The notes: generated by a model from the sequence alone, not told the origin. A stretch of DNA of 64,000 nucleotides from Clostridia bacterium (GCA_017621475.1 JAGATA010000041.1:35144-99143), one strand, 5' to 3'. Positions 18,093 through 26,578 are shown, counted from the stretch's first letter. Program-made: numbers and translations.

Positions 18093-18538
18093 TATACTAA
18101 CTTTTTCTTTTTGAGAGAAAACTGCTAAAAACGCCAAGCGTTTTTTTGAAATTTATTATATTCAACAGATTCAACTTTTTCTTGTTTAAAGAAAAAGTTG
18201 CAAAAAGATAAAAAACCTTACAGGTTTATCGTTATCGAAAAGCTAAACGGTTCGTTGTTCGCTACCACGCAATTTTCACTCGCAAGCTCGCAAAAATCAC
18301 GTGGAATCCCGCGAATGCCATTTGCTGTGCTGCTTTGAACCGAGCACGTTATATTTTTAGCTGAAATTTTGATATAAGTCCTCTCGCGGTTTCATCCTGA
18401 ACGTTAAATTTTTACCATTCAGGCTATTTTTACTCGTTTACTTTCAAAAACAAAAAAGCTACGGAAATAATCGCATATTTTTGCGGAAAGCCCAATATAT
18501 TTTTCTATAAAGAAAAAAATATATTGGAGGACACCCAA
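18093..18538. other. AT-rich intergenic region before spoIVA with inverted repeats
   Basis: No gene is seen in about 445 bases. A perfect inverted repeat (CAACTTTTTCTT at 18172-18183 and its complement at 18189-18200) resembles the element at 18103-18130, which has ACTTTTTCTTTTTGAGAG. These look like dispersed short palindromes. Closer to spoIVA, GCATATT (18467-18473) and AATATATT about 14 bases later loosely fit the -35 and -10 of a sigma-E promoter, as expected for spoIVA, but the -10 is poor. Confidence 0.45.
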
Positions 18539-20011
18539 ATGAGCAATATTTACCGCGACATAGCCACGCGCACATCGGGCGATATATACATCGGCGTTGT
18601 GGGCCCTGTCAGAACCGGCAAATCTACCTTTATAAAAAAATTTATGGAAACGGTCATCGTTCCCAATATCGCAAACGAATATGATAAAAAACGCGCCAAG
18701 GATGAAATGCCGCAATCCGCGGCAGGCAAGACCGTTATGACAACGGAGCCGAAATTCATACCCGATGAAGCAGTAACGGTAACGCTTGAAGGCGGAGAAG
18801 AATTTTCCTGCAAAATGATAGACTGCGTGGGCTATATCGTTCCCGAAGCGCTCGGCAACTACGAAAACGGAGAGGTCCGTATGGTTATGACACCGTGGTC
18901 GGACGAAAGCATGCCCTTTGACCGCGCGGCGGAGATCGGCACGGAAAAAGTCATCCGCGAACACGCAACCATTGCCGTACTCGTCACCTGCGATGGCTCT
19001 TTCGGTGAGATCGGCCGCGAAAATTACGAAGCCGCAGAAGCCAGAGTCGCATCCGAGCTTAAAGAGATAAGCAAACCTTTTGTTATCGTTCTTAACTCCG
19101 CGCACCCCGAAAGCCCCGCTGCCATAAGCCTTGCGCTCGAACTTGAGAAAAAATACAAAGCCCCCGTCGCGCTCGTAAACTGCCTGACACTTGACAAAGA
19201 AGATATAGGTCACATCCTGGAGCTTGTGCTTATGGAGTTTCCCGTGAGCGAAATATGCGTAAAGCTTCCCTCTTTTATCGCTTCTCTCGATAAAAACCAC
19301 CCCGTTTACAAAAGCGTTTTCGAAACAATAAGCGAATGTGCAAAAAACGTAAAGGTTACAGGGGATATTTCCACGGCGTTTTCCGAAGCCTCGGATAACG
19401 AAAACATCAAAAGCGCATATGTTTCCCGCCTTGACCTTGGCACAGGCAACGCCCAGGTACTTATCACTCCCGGCGACGGTCTTTTCTACCGTTTGATAAG
19501 CGATATAACGGGAACACCGATTTCGGACGATGCGGATCTTATGCAGGCTCTTTGCGTTTTTTCGGAAGCAAAGAAGAAGTATGACAAAGTCGCCGCAGCT
19601 CTCGAGGAGGTAAATACAACAGGTTATGGTATAGTCGTTCCCGATATTTATGACCTTAAACTTGAAGAGCCGCAGATCGTCAAGAAAAGCGGCGGCTACG
19701 GCGTTGAACTTCGAGCTTCCGCCCCATCCATCCACATGATAAAAGCGGATATAAAAACAGAGGTCTCCCCCATTGTCGGCACGGAAGCTCAGTCCGAAGA
19801 GCTTGTAAACTTTCTCTTGCGCGAATTTGAAACAGATCCTCAGAAGATATGGGAGACAAATATGCTCGGCAAGTCTCTTTACGAGCTTGTCAATGAAGGG
19901 CTTCACACAAAGCTTTCCCATATGCCCGATGATGCCAGAGCCAGACTTTCCGAAACGCTCCAGCGTGTTATAAACGAGGGCGCGGGCGGTCTTGTTTGCA
20001 TAATTCTTTAA
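18539..20011 (+). CDS. spoIVA: stage IV sporulation protein A (spore coat morphogenetic ATPase)
   Basis: A 490-residue protein. SpoIVA polymerises around the forespore by ATP hydrolysis and forms the base layer on which the coat assembles; it also affects cortex formation. The start region MSNIYRDIATRTSGDIYIG and the Walker A loop VGPVRTGKSTFIKKF are diagnostic. IDCVGYIVP (Walker B region), WSDESMPF and the C-terminal segment LGKSLYELVNEGLHTKL, which inserts at the forespore membrane through SpoVM, are all present. The length matches the family (about 490). I start it at 18539, with GGAGG eight bases upstream. It is expressed in the mother cell in known species. glmS begins four bases after its stop. 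Confidence 0.97.
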   Translation: MSNIYRDIATRTSGDIYIGVVGPVRTGKSTFIKKFMETVIVPNIANEYDKKRAKDEMPQSAAGKTVMTTEPKFIPDEAVTVTLEGGEEFSCKMIDCVGYIVPEALGNYENGEVRMVMTPWSDESMPFDRAAEIGTEKVIREHATIAVLVTCDGSFGEIGRENYEAAEARVASELKEISKPFVIVLNSAHPESPAAISLALELEKKYKAPVALVNCLTLDKEDIGHILELVLMEFPVSEICVKLPSFIASLDKNHPVYKSVFETISECAKNVKVTGDISTAFSEASDNENIKSAYVSRLDLGTGNAQVLITPGDGLFYRLISDITGTPISDDADLMQALCVFSEAKKKYDKVAAALEEVNTTGYGIVVPDIYDLKLEEPQIVKKSGGYGVELRASAPSIHMIKADIKTEVSPIVGTEAQSEELVNFLLREFETDPQKIWETNMLGKSLYELVNEGLHTKLSHMPDDARARLSETLQRVINEGAGGLVCIIL

Positions 20012-20015
20012 GCGT

Positions 20016-21839
20016 ATGTGCGGAATAATCGGTTATACGGGAAAAAGCCCATGCAAAAATATACTCCTTTCGGGGTTATATGCTCTGGAGTACAGGGGCT
20101 ATGACTCCGCAGGAATGGCGCTTCTCGATAACAAAGGTTTTACAATTATAAAAAGCCGTGGGGAGGTTTCGCGCCTTGAAGAAAAAATGAGGGCGTTCCA
20201 CGCCCCGGAAAGCTCCTGCGGAATCGCTCACACGCGCTGGGCAACGCACGGAGAGCCCGGCGAGCGCAACGCGCACCCTCATGTCGTCGGCAAAACCGCG
20301 CTCGTTCACAACGGCATAATAGAAAACTTCAAGGAAATACACGAACTTCTCCTATCGAAAGGATACGTTTTTGCTTCGGAAACGGACACGGAAGCGGCGG
20401 CGGCTCTTATCGATCTTTACTACAGCGAAACGGGCGAGCCGCTTTCAGCCCTCTCCCTCGCATGCGAAAAACTTTGCGGCTCATTTGCTTTTGCCGTGAT
20501 GTTTGAGGATAGAGAAGGTGAACTTTACGGTGTGCGCGTGGGCAGTCCCTTGCTTATCGGCGCGGGAGATGGAGAAAGCCTTCTTGCTTCCGACACAGCC
20601 GCCTTTCCCGCCAACATAGATCGATATATAGCTATGGAAGACGGAGGGATCTCTCGCATCTTTCGTGACGGCTTTCAGCTTTTCGATATGAGCCTTTCCG
20701 AAATCAAGGCAAACGAGCAACCGCTTACGCAAATTTCTCGCAACACGCACAAGGACGGCTACGAGCATTTTATGCGCAAGGAGATACACGAGGAAGCCGC
20801 CGCCGTGCTAAAAACGCTTGCCGCGTATATCAAAAACGGCTTGCCCGATTTTAGCGCAAGCGGCGTGGATACATCCATATTAAAACGGCTTTCCTCCCTG
20901 CATATCGCCGCATGCGGCACGGCTATGCACGCAGGACTCTTTGCAAAATTCTTGATAGAAAAATTTTTGCGCATACCTGTTTTTGCAGAGGTCGCATCCG
21001 AATTTCGATATAAAGAACCTATATTTGAGGAAAATACCGCGCTCCTCGTCATTTCTCAATCGGGCGAAACGGCAGATACACTTGCCGCCCTACGCCTTGC
21101 AAAAGAGAGGGGGATATACAGCATCGCCGTTGTAAACGTACCCTCCTCCTCCATTGCAAGAGAGGCAGACGCGGTAATATACACCCACGCAGGGCGCGAG
21201 GTCTCCGTTGCAAGCACGAAGGCTTACACGGTGCAAACGGCGCTTTTATCGCTCTTTGCGCTACACCTTGGGCTTTTGCGCGGAAACATCTGCGAAAGTG
21301 AGGCGCAAAAGTTCTGCTTTTCGCTTTCCCGCGAGCTTCCGGAAAAGATTGACGAAGTCATCGCACGCGAAGACGAGGTACGCGCCCTGTGCCTTTCTCT
21401 TTCACAAAAAGAAAGTGCGTTTTTCATCGGCAGAGGGGTGGATGCACACATCTGCGCAGAGGGCGCGCTCAAGCTAAAAGAAGTATCGTATATAAACGCG
21501 CAAGCGTACCCCGCAGGGGAGCTAAAGCACGGCACTATCTCTCTTATCTGCAAGGGTTTGCCCGTTATAGCGGTGTCGACACAGCTCTCCACCGCGGAAA
21601 AGACCGCCGCGAACATTCGCGAGGTTGCCGCGCGCGGAGCCGACGTTTACCTTGTCGCGCCTGCGGATTTTCCACAGGACGGTGCAAAATATATTTTTTC
21701 GCTTCCAAAAGCGACAGAGCCGCTTCTGCCCATACTCGCCGCAACGGTGACACAGCTGCTTGCGTACCACGCCGCCCTTTTGCGCGGCTGCAACGTGGAT
21801 AAACCGAGGAACCTCGCCAAATCCGTAACGGTGGAGTAA
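20016..21839 (+). CDS. glmS: glutamine--fructose-6-phosphate aminotransferase (isomerising)
   Basis: A 607-residue enzyme that makes glucosamine-6-phosphate, the first step to UDP-GlcNAc. The start MCGIIGYTG exposes the Cys nucleophile after Met removal. The glutaminase domain continues with YRGYDSAGMAL, HTRWATHGEP and VHNGIIEN. Two SIS sugar-isomerase domains follow: AACGTAMHAG, ISQSGETADTLAAL, then GRGVDAHICAEGALKLKEVSYINAQ, GELKHGTISL and the C-terminal KPRNLAKSVTVE. The start lies only four bases behind spoIVA and has no strong RBS, so it probably depends on the spoIVA transcript or on coupling. No glmS ribozyme is seen upstream. glmM is encoded separately at 37164-38525. Confidence 0.96.
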   Translation: MCGIIGYTGKSPCKNILLSGLYALEYRGYDSAGMALLDNKGFTIIKSRGEVSRLEEKMRAFHAPESSCGIAHTRWATHGEPGERNAHPHVVGKTALVHNGIIENFKEIHELLLSKGYVFASETDTEAAAALIDLYYSETGEPLSALSLACEKLCGSFAFAVMFEDREGELYGVRVGSPLLIGAGDGESLLASDTAAFPANIDRYIAMEDGGISRIFRDGFQLFDMSLSEIKANEQPLTQISRNTHKDGYEHFMRKEIHEEAAAVLKTLAAYIKNGLPDFSASGVDTSILKRLSSLHIAACGTAMHAGLFAKFLIEKFLRIPVFAEVASEFRYKEPIFEENTALLVISQSGETADTLAALRLAKERGIYSIAVVNVPSSSIAREADAVIYTHAGREVSVASTKAYTVQTALLSLFALHLGLLRGNICESEAQKFCFSLSRELPEKIDEVIAREDEVRALCLSLSQKESAFFIGRGVDAHICAEGALKLKEVSYINAQAYPAGELKHGTISLICKGLPVIAVSTQLSTAEKTAANIREVAARGADVYLVAPADFPQDGAKYIFSLPKATEPLLPILAATVTQLLAYHAALLRGCNVDKPRNLAKSVTVE

Positions 21840-21851
21840 AGAGTAAAACCA

Positions 21852-21898
21852 AAAAAAGAGTAGGAACAAAGTTTTTTCTTTTGTTCCTACTTTTTTTA
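21852..21898 (+). terminator. intrinsic terminator after glmS
   Basis: A 12-base stem, AGTAGGAACAAA (21859-21870) and its complement (21880-21891), flanked by A- and T-tracts. It can also end leftward transcripts poorly. Confidence 0.85.
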
Positions 21899-21903
21899 AT
21901 ATT

Positions 21904-22464
21904 TTACCAAGATTTCAATTCCTCATAACACGCATTAGATGCTTTATAATAAATAGTTATTTTTGTATCGTTGTAACCCAGAAATTTTGAACACGAAAAA
22001 GATATATCTTCAGAGCCGCTTACATCTTTAGGGAAACGCGCTCTAAGCATAGCTATAGATTTATTCGCTATCACACTTCCCAAAGCAGTCCTTTCGGCAC
22101 TTCTTTCCAATCTAGGATACCTATGTTCATCAAAATCATAATACCACATTCTAAAATCGCATTCAACAAATTTATAGTTGCAAAAACAGCTAGATACTTC
22201 ACTCGGCGATACAGAAAAAGAACACGAAAATTCAAGTTTTTCTTCCGTTTTATATCTAGGATATTCTGCAATAATATCCCCAAATGTTTGTGCAATTTTC
22301 GCGCTTGCATAATTGGCGGCTTCCGAATTTTGAAACCTTTCCATTTCATCCTTTGCCATTATTTCATCAAGTTTATGAGGTATAGCTTCCTGACAATACA
22401 TAATAAAACAAAAAATAATTATACCAATAACACCAAAAGCCAAAATTCCAAAAATAAATTCCAT
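21904..22464 (-). CDS. uncharacterised single-pass membrane protein of the XRE/peptide module
   Basis: A 186-residue protein with one N-terminal hydrophobic helix (about residues 3-24) and a soluble remainder that is rich in Cys and aromatic residues (FSCSFSVSPSEVSSCFCNYKF). I do not recognise a family. RBS GAGGT lies six bases before the ATG. It is the third gene of a leftward operon that begins at the 24-residue ORF (23017). Base composition is clearly more AT-rich than in glmS or argF on either side, which suggests acquisition. The function is unknown; membrane location is the only firm inference. Confidence 0.65.
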   Translation of the reverse strand: MEFIFGILAFGVIGIIIFCFIMYCQEAIPHKLDEIMAKDEMERFQNSEAANYASAKIAQTFGDIIAEYPRYKTEEKLEFSCSFSVSPSEVSSCFCNYKFVECDFRMWYYDFDEHRYPRLERSAERTALGSVIANKSIAMLRARFPKDVSGSEDISFSCSKFLGYNDTKITIYYKASNACYEELKSW

Positions 22465-22499
22465 TTTTCAACCTCAAAAATGTCCATAATTTTTATTGC

Positions 22500-22853
22500 T
22501 TATTCGTTTGTCCACATTTTAGATAGTTCTTTAATAATTTCTTCTTCGCTTACAGTTTTTTCATCCGAATCTTCTTCGTCAGAATCATCATCTTCGTCAT
22601 TGCTGTCGCACAAGCTGTTTTTAATACAAAAAAGATAATCCACTATTGCCGCCATACCAAGAAAAAAACATCCTAATATAATTGCAGTAAATGCATATTT
22701 TGCAAATATATCAAAATGAAATTCCGTTACCTTTTCACCCCACGACATACGAGTTTCCGTTGCAGCAACAATGCTATGTATCAAGCCCAAAACATATATT
22801 GCTATTGATGTTCCGAACAATTCTTTTGTTATAAAGTTATCCTTATTTTTCAT
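22500..22853 (-). CDS. uncharacterised membrane protein of the XRE/peptide module
   Basis: A 117-residue protein with two hydrophobic helices (about residues 14-32 and 49-74) and an acidic tail of runs of Asp, Glu and Ser (DSNDEDDDSDEEDSDEKT). RBS AGAGGGGG is present. The family is not recognised. It sits between the 24-residue ORF and the 186-residue membrane protein gene and shares their orientation and AT-rich composition. The very acidic cytosolic tail could bind a basic partner or cations, but this is speculation. Confidence 0.65.
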   Translation of the reverse strand: MKNKDNFITKELFGTSIAIYVLGLIHSIVAATETRMSWGEKVTEFHFDIFAKYAFTAIILGCFFLGMAAIVDYLFCIKNSLCDSNDEDDDSDEEDSDEKTVSEEEIIKELSKMWTNE

Positions 22854-22942
22854 TTTTATTTCCCCCTCTTTAACATTTCAGAATAATATATTAAAAGCGA
22901 TTACAGAAAGTAACCGCCTTTAATATTCAGAAAATCAGAACA

Positions 22943-23017
22943 TTAGCAACCAAGAAGAATTCTTCCAAATGTTCCGAGTGCGTACATAAATACGCCGAAA
23001 TACAATCCACCGATCAT
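22943..23017 (-). CDS. 24-residue hydrophobic small ORF behind a strong promoter
   Basis: The ORF reads M-I-G-G-L-Y-F-G-V-F-M-Y, continues hydrophobic and Gly-rich, and ends in G-R-I-L-L-G-C. An ideal AGGAGG lies eight bases before its ATG and a near-consensus sigma-A promoter (23070-23098) lies about 50 bases upstream, so it is very likely translated. It is the first gene of the leftward operon with the 117- and 186-residue membrane proteins. The C-terminal Cys and Gly-rich helix fit a small membrane peptide. A signal peptide for export or a toxin is also possible; nothing in the sequence decides between these. Confidence 0.6.
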   Translation of the reverse strand: MIGGLYFGVFMYALGTFGRILLGC

Positions 23018-23052
23018 TTTTTCATCCTCCTTTTTTCAAAACTAGTTAAAAA

Positions 23053-23132
23053 TTAACTTTTGTAAGTTAATTATATTCTTTTTAAAACTAAAAGTCAATA
23101 CTTTTAGTTAAAATTGTTATAATTTTAACTAA
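23053..23132. promoter_or_regulatory. cluster of palindromic operators between divergent genes
   Basis: Three perfect inverted repeats lie in 80 bases. They are TTAACTT/AAGTTAA (23053-23070), AACTAAAAG/CTTTTAGTT (23086-23109) and TTAGTTAAAAT/ATTTTAACTAA (23104-23132). All share the half-site AACT(T/A)A. The second covers the -35 of the leftward promoter. The third covers a TATAAT (23118-23123) for the XRE gene and abuts its RBS. This is the layout expected for an autoregulating XRE repressor controlling both directions. Confidence 0.7.
23070..23098 (-). promoter_or_regulatory. near-consensus sigma-A promoter for the leftward small-peptide operon
   Basis: On the minus strand TTGACT (23093-23098), 17 bases, TATAAT (23070-23075). 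The -35 lies inside the central palindrome, so repressor binding there should block it. Confidence 0.78.
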
Positions 23133-23145
23133 GGAGGGGATTTTT

Positions 23146-23421
23146 ATGAATATAGGAGAAAAAATCAGAAACAAACGGGAAGATATGGATCTATCCCAAG
23201 CCGATATGGCAAAATTGATTCCTATGAATCAATCCAACTACTCCAAGATAGAACGAAACGTCCAAGAGCCGAATTTGGAGCAGCTGAGAAGAATTTGCCA
23301 GATTCTCAAATTAGACCCTCGTTATCTTTTGGACCTCGGTGAATTTGAATCCATCTCCCAAAGCGATATACAGCTTATCCACGATATAAAGGAATTTATT
23401 AAAAAACATAATTTTGACTGA
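23146..23421 (+). CDS. XRE family (Cro/CI-type HTH) transcriptional regulator
   Basis: A 91-residue DNA-binding protein. The HTH spans about residues 6-60: IGEKIRNKREDMDLSQADMA, then LIPMNQSNYSKIERNVQEPN and LEQLRRICQILKLDPRYLL, with the typical recognition-helix SNYSKIE. The remaining 30 residues could form a dimerisation helix. RBS AAGGAGGGG is strong and sits in a very short leader (about 16 bases from the predicted start). The palindromes overlapping its promoter point to autoregulation and to control of the divergent 24-residue peptide operon. It ends in its own terminator. Confidence 0.9.
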   Translation: MNIGEKIRNKREDMDLSQADMAKLIPMNQSNYSKIERNVQEPNLEQLRRICQILKLDPRYLLDLGEFESISQSDIQLIHDIKEFIKKHNFD

Positions 23422-23430
23422 AAATGCAAA

Positions 23431-23461
23431 AAGAAGCCTTGCGCAAGGCTTCTTTTTTTAT
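23431..23461 (+). terminator. intrinsic terminator after the XRE gene
   Basis: A 24-base perfect palindrome, AAGAAGCCTTGC and its complement, followed by seven T. Confidence 0.9.
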
Positions 23462-23470
23462 GTTTTTTGA

Positions 23471-23518
23471 GCCTTCCCCTTGTGGGGAAGGTGTCAGCGT
23501 AAGCTGACGGATGAGGTG
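23471..23518. repeat. dispersed palindromic repeat (CCTTCCCC/GGGGAAGG family), copy 1
   Basis: GCCTTCCCC-TTGT-GGGGAAGG is followed by a second hairpin GTCAGC-GTAA-GCTGAC and then GGATGAGGTG. A diverged copy lies at 26673-26717. This modular double hairpin matches a repeat type I know from intergenic regions of many gut Clostridia; no coding capacity. Confidence 0.75.
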
Positions 23519-23547
23519 AGTGCGGTTTTTCGCACTTTTTACATTCC

Positions 23548-24459
23548 TTATTCTCTGTTCTTCATGCACATAACCATAACAGCTTTCTGTGCGTGGAGTC
23601 TGTTTTCGGCTTCGTCGAAGATCTCGTCCGCGTGAGCTTCGAGAACATCCGCCGTGATCTCTTCGCCGCGGTGCGCGGGAAGGCAATGGAGCACCATTGC
23701 GTCGGGCTTTGCAACGCTCATAAGTTCTGCGTTTACCTGATAGCCTGCAAAGATCTTCTTTCTTTCTTCAGCCTCGGCTTCCTCGCCCATAGATGCCCAA
23801 ACGTCTGTGTAAACAACGTCTGCGTCCTTTGCCGCTTCAAATACGTCGTCCGTGCAGAGGAAATCGCCGCGATCTGCCGCCCACTTCATAAGGTCGGCAT
23901 CCGGCTGATGAGTCTTGGGGCAGCCGATTGCAACGGACATACCCATCTTAATGCAGCCTGCAATAAGGGAGTTTGCCATATTGTTGCCGTCGCCGATGAA
24001 GCAAAGCTTCTTGCCCTTAACGCTTCCCTTGTGTTCGCGGATAGTCATAAGGTCCGCAAGCACCTGGCAGGGGTGGCAATAGTCCGTAAGACCGTTGATA
24101 ACGGGTATGGAACCGTATTTTGCAAGGTTTTCAACCTCTTCCTGGTCGAAAGTTCTGATCATAATACCGTCAAGATAACGGGAAAGAACGCGGGCTGTAT
24201 CCTGTATAGGTTCGCCGCGGCCGATCTGAAGGTCACGGGGAGAGAGGAAGAGGGCGCTGCCGCCGAGCTCGAACATACCAACTTCAAAAGATACGCGTGT
24301 ACGCGTGGAAGACTTCTGGAATATCATCCCGAGAGTTTTGCCCTTGAGGTGGTGGTGTTCTATACCGTTTTTCTTTTCATATTTAAGCTGATCTGCAAGA
24401 TTCAATATTTCCAAGATCTCTTTTGTCTGGAGATCCTGAAGTTTGAGTAAGTGTTTCAT
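23548..24459 (-). CDS. argF: ornithine carbamoyltransferase
   Basis: A 303-residue enzyme that joins ornithine and carbamoyl phosphate to citrulline. The carbamoyl-phosphate motif FQKSSTRTRVSFE (S-T-R-T-R), the HPCQ motif in YCHPCQVLADL, the ornithine loop and the catalytic Cys in VLHCLPAHRGEE (H-C-L-P) are all visible. Its ATG at 24459 shares a base with the stop of argD (TAATG), and AAAGGAGG lies ten bases upstream, so it is translated by coupling. It is the last gene of the arginine operon in the direction of transcription. argG and argH are not in the window. Confidence 0.96.
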   Translation of the reverse strand: MKHLLKLQDLQTKEILEILNLADQLKYEKKNGIEHHHLKGKTLGMIFQKSSTRTRVSFEVGMFELGGSALFLSPRDLQIGRGEPIQDTARVLSRYLDGIMIRTFDQEEVENLAKYGSIPVINGLTDYCHPCQVLADLMTIREHKGSVKGKKLCFIGDGNNMANSLIAGCIKMGMSVAIGCPKTHQPDADLMKWAADRGDFLCTDDVFEAAKDADVVYTDVWASMGEEAEAEERKKIFAGYQVNAELMSVAKPDAMVLHCLPAHRGEEITADVLEAHADEIFDEAENRLHAQKAVMVMCMKNRE

Positions 24460-25619
24460 TATGCACAAACCTCCTTTATAACTTCAACTGCTTTTTCAAG
24501 TTCTTCAAATGTGATGGAAAGCGGAGGAAGAAGTCTTACCTTCTTCTTCGCCGTAAGAAGAAGCACGCCGCGCTCCATTGCCTCGGCAACGACCTGCGCC
24601 GCTTCCTTTTCCGTTTCAAGCCCTATCATAAGACCCATACCGGAAACTGTTTTTATACCTTTTGCGCCTTCAAGCGCATTTTTTATATATTTCGCTTTAG
24701 CGCTTACTTCCGAAAGGAAGTCATCCGTCAAGCGGGAGATGACGTTCACCGCACCTGCGGCGCAAACGGGGTTGCCGCCGAAAGTGGAGCCGTGCATACC
24801 GGGCTTGTAAATATCCGCCGTCTTTTCGCCAAAGAGCGTAGCGCCCATAGGAAGGCCAGCGGCAAGTCCCTTTGCCGTGGAAACTATGTCGGGAACAATA
24901 TCAAAATTCATATATGCGTAAAGCATGCCCGTTCTGCCGTTGCCCGTCTGAACCTCGTCCGCAATGGTAACAAGGTCATATTTCTTCGCAAGCTCCGAAA
25001 TCTTTGCAACAAACTCTTTTGTAAGGGGCATAACGCCGCCCTCGCCCTGCACGCACTCGAACATAATAGCGCAAACCTTATTTTCCTCAACGGCTTTTTC
25101 AAGAGCCTCGCAGTCGTTCGCGGTGGTATGGATAAATCCCGCAAGCATGGGGCCGAAATGCTCATGGAACACCGCCTGACCCGTTGCGGAAAGAGTTGCC
25201 ATGGTTCTGCCGTGGAAGCTGTTTTCAAGCGTGATGATATTGTAATATTCTTCGCCCTTTGTGGTTATACCGTATTCGCGCGCGGCTTTGATGGCGCACT
25301 CGTTTGCCTCAGCTCCAGAGTTGGAGAAGAACACTTTCTTCATTCCCGTACGCTCGCAGAGCATCTTCGCAAGCTTCGCGCAGGGCTCTGTATAATAGAG
25401 GTTAGAGGTGTGCTGGAACTTTGCAAGCTGTGCCGTTACCGCACCTATCCACTCGTCGTCCGCCATACCGAAGGTATTAACGGCGATACCCGCGCCCATA
25501 TCTACATATTTTTTTCCCGCTTCATCGATAAGAGAAGCGCCCTTTCCCGAAACTATTTCAACGGGAAAGCGTTTATACGTATTTGCAACGTATTTTTCGT
25601 CAAGTTCCTTTACGTTCAT
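24459..25619 (-). CDS. argD: acetylornithine aminotransferase
   Basis: A 386-residue class III PLP aminotransferase that converts N-acetylglutamate semialdehyde to N-acetylornithine. Hallmarks are FFSNSGAEANECAIKAAR, FHGRTMATLSATG, the DEVQTGNGRTG loop and the PLP Lys in DIVSTAKGLAAGLPMGA. The length is normal. Its start overlaps the argB stop by four bases (ATGA) and its stop overlaps the argF start by one. The position between argB and argF fixes the acetylornithine assignment over other class III enzymes such as succinyldiaminopimelate or GABA aminotransferases, although dual activity is common in this family. Confidence 0.95.
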   Translation of the reverse strand: MNVKELDEKYVANTYKRFPVEIVSGKGASLIDEAGKKYVDMGAGIAVNTFGMADDEWIGAVTAQLAKFQHTSNLYYTEPCAKLAKMLCERTGMKKVFFSNSGAEANECAIKAAREYGITTKGEEYYNIITLENSFHGRTMATLSATGQAVFHEHFGPMLAGFIHTTANDCEALEKAVEENKVCAIMFECVQGEGGVMPLTKEFVAKISELAKKYDLVTIADEVQTGNGRTGMLYAYMNFDIVPDIVSTAKGLAAGLPMGATLFGEKTADIYKPGMHGSTFGGNPVCAAGAVNVISRLTDDFLSEVSAKAKYIKNALEGAKGIKTVSGMGLMIGLETEKEAAQVVAEAMERGVLLLTAKKKVRLLPPLSITFEELEKAVEVIKEVCA

Positions 25620-26482
25620 AAGCTGTCTCCCGCAATAAGCATTGTTCCCATACCTTCGTCCGTAAGCGTTTCAATAAGCAGGGAGTGCGGCACTCTGCCG
25701 TCGATGATAAATACTTTCTTAACTCCTCGGCGTATAGCCTCCGTGCAACATTCCACCTTGGGTATCATACCGCCGGAGATAATTCCCTCTGCCACGAGTT
25801 CGGGCGTGTCGCTTACGTATATCGTGGAAATAAGCGTTTCGGGGTCGTCCTTATCGCGCAAGATTCCGCTTATATCCGTCATAGAGATAAGACATTCCGC
25901 GCCGAGCGCCCCCGCGATCTTTGCCGCCGCCGTATCCGCGTTAATATTATACGTATTGCCCTCTTTATCGCAGGCAACCGTGGAGATTACGGGGATATAG
26001 CCTTTGTCAAGCATATCCGTCACGATCTGTGTGTTTACCTCCGTTATCTCGCCAACGTAGCCAAGAGCTTCATCTTTTGCCTGAGCCACTATCATCTGAC
26101 CGTCGATACCGGAAAGACCGATAGCCTTACCGCCCTGAACGGAAAGAAGATTTACAAGGTTTTTGTTTATCTTTCCGGCAAGGACCATCTGCACGATGTC
26201 CACGGTCTCCTTGTCCGTCACGCGAAGCCCGTTTACAAACTCCGTTTTTTTGCCCACGCGGGAGAGCATATCCGTAATTTCGGGACCGCCGCCGTGAACG
26301 AGCACAACGCGTATATCCATAAGTGAAAGAAGAACTATATCTCTCATAACGGAATCTTTAAGATCTTCGTTTATCATTGCGTTGCCGCCGTATTTTACAA
26401 CGATTATTTTATTCTTATATTTCTGTATGTAAGGGAGTGCGTGAACAAGCACCTGCGCCCTCTGTGCATTTGTTATCTTCAT
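25616..26482 (-). CDS. argB: acetylglutamate kinase
   Basis: A 288-residue amino-acid kinase that phosphorylates N-acetylglutamate. Visible are IIVVKYGGNAMIN (the K-x-G-G motif near the start), VLVHGGGPEIT, the substrate stretch FVNGLRVTDKET, the arginine-type INADTAAAKIAGAL and the SGGMIPKVECC segment. The ATG at 26482 is used because longer readings run into a repeat and lack an RBS. It is followed by argD with a four-base overlap. About 300 bases of repeats separate it from argJ upstream, which may add an internal control point. Confidence 0.95.
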   Translation of the reverse strand: MKITNAQRAQVLVHALPYIQKYKNKIIVVKYGGNAMINEDLKDSVMRDIVLLSLMDIRVVLVHGGGPEITDMLSRVGKKTEFVNGLRVTDKETVDIVQMVLAGKINKNLVNLLSVQGGKAIGLSGIDGQMIVAQAKDEALGYVGEITEVNTQIVTDMLDKGYIPVISTVACDKEGNTYNINADTAAAKIAGALGAECLISMTDISGILRDKDDPETLISTIYVSDTPELVAEGIISGGMIPKVECCTEAIRRGVKKVFIIDGRVPHSLLIETLTDEGMGTMLIAGDSL

Positions 26483-26497
26483 ACTTCCTCTTCTCCG

Positions 26498-26541
26498 CTT
26501 TCTTGAAAGAAAGCTCGGCAAAGAACTTTCCTCAAAAAATG
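26498..26541. repeat. dispersed repeat (TTTCTTGAAAGAAAG...AACTTTCCT), copy A
   Basis: Begins CTTTCTTGAAAGAAAG, a small palindrome, then CAAAGAACTTTCCTCAAAAAATG. Related copies occur at 26579-26620, 63710-63755 and 63802-63850. It lies in the argJ-argB gap. Confidence 0.65.
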
Positions 26542-26578
26542 TTATTTATTTTATTACCCAAAAGGGATTGTGTCACAG

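Noticed and set aside
18440..18538. Firm sigma-E promoter for spoIVA.
   Set aside because: The -35 GCATATT fits, but the -10 lacks the CATACA core; listed only as a loose match.
19980..20016. glmS ribozyme before glmS.
   Set aside because: Only four bases separate spoIVA and glmS, which leaves no room for the ribozyme.
22500..23421. Classical toxin-antitoxin pair.
   Set aside because: No known toxin fold is recognised and the regulator is divergent; kept as an unassigned module.
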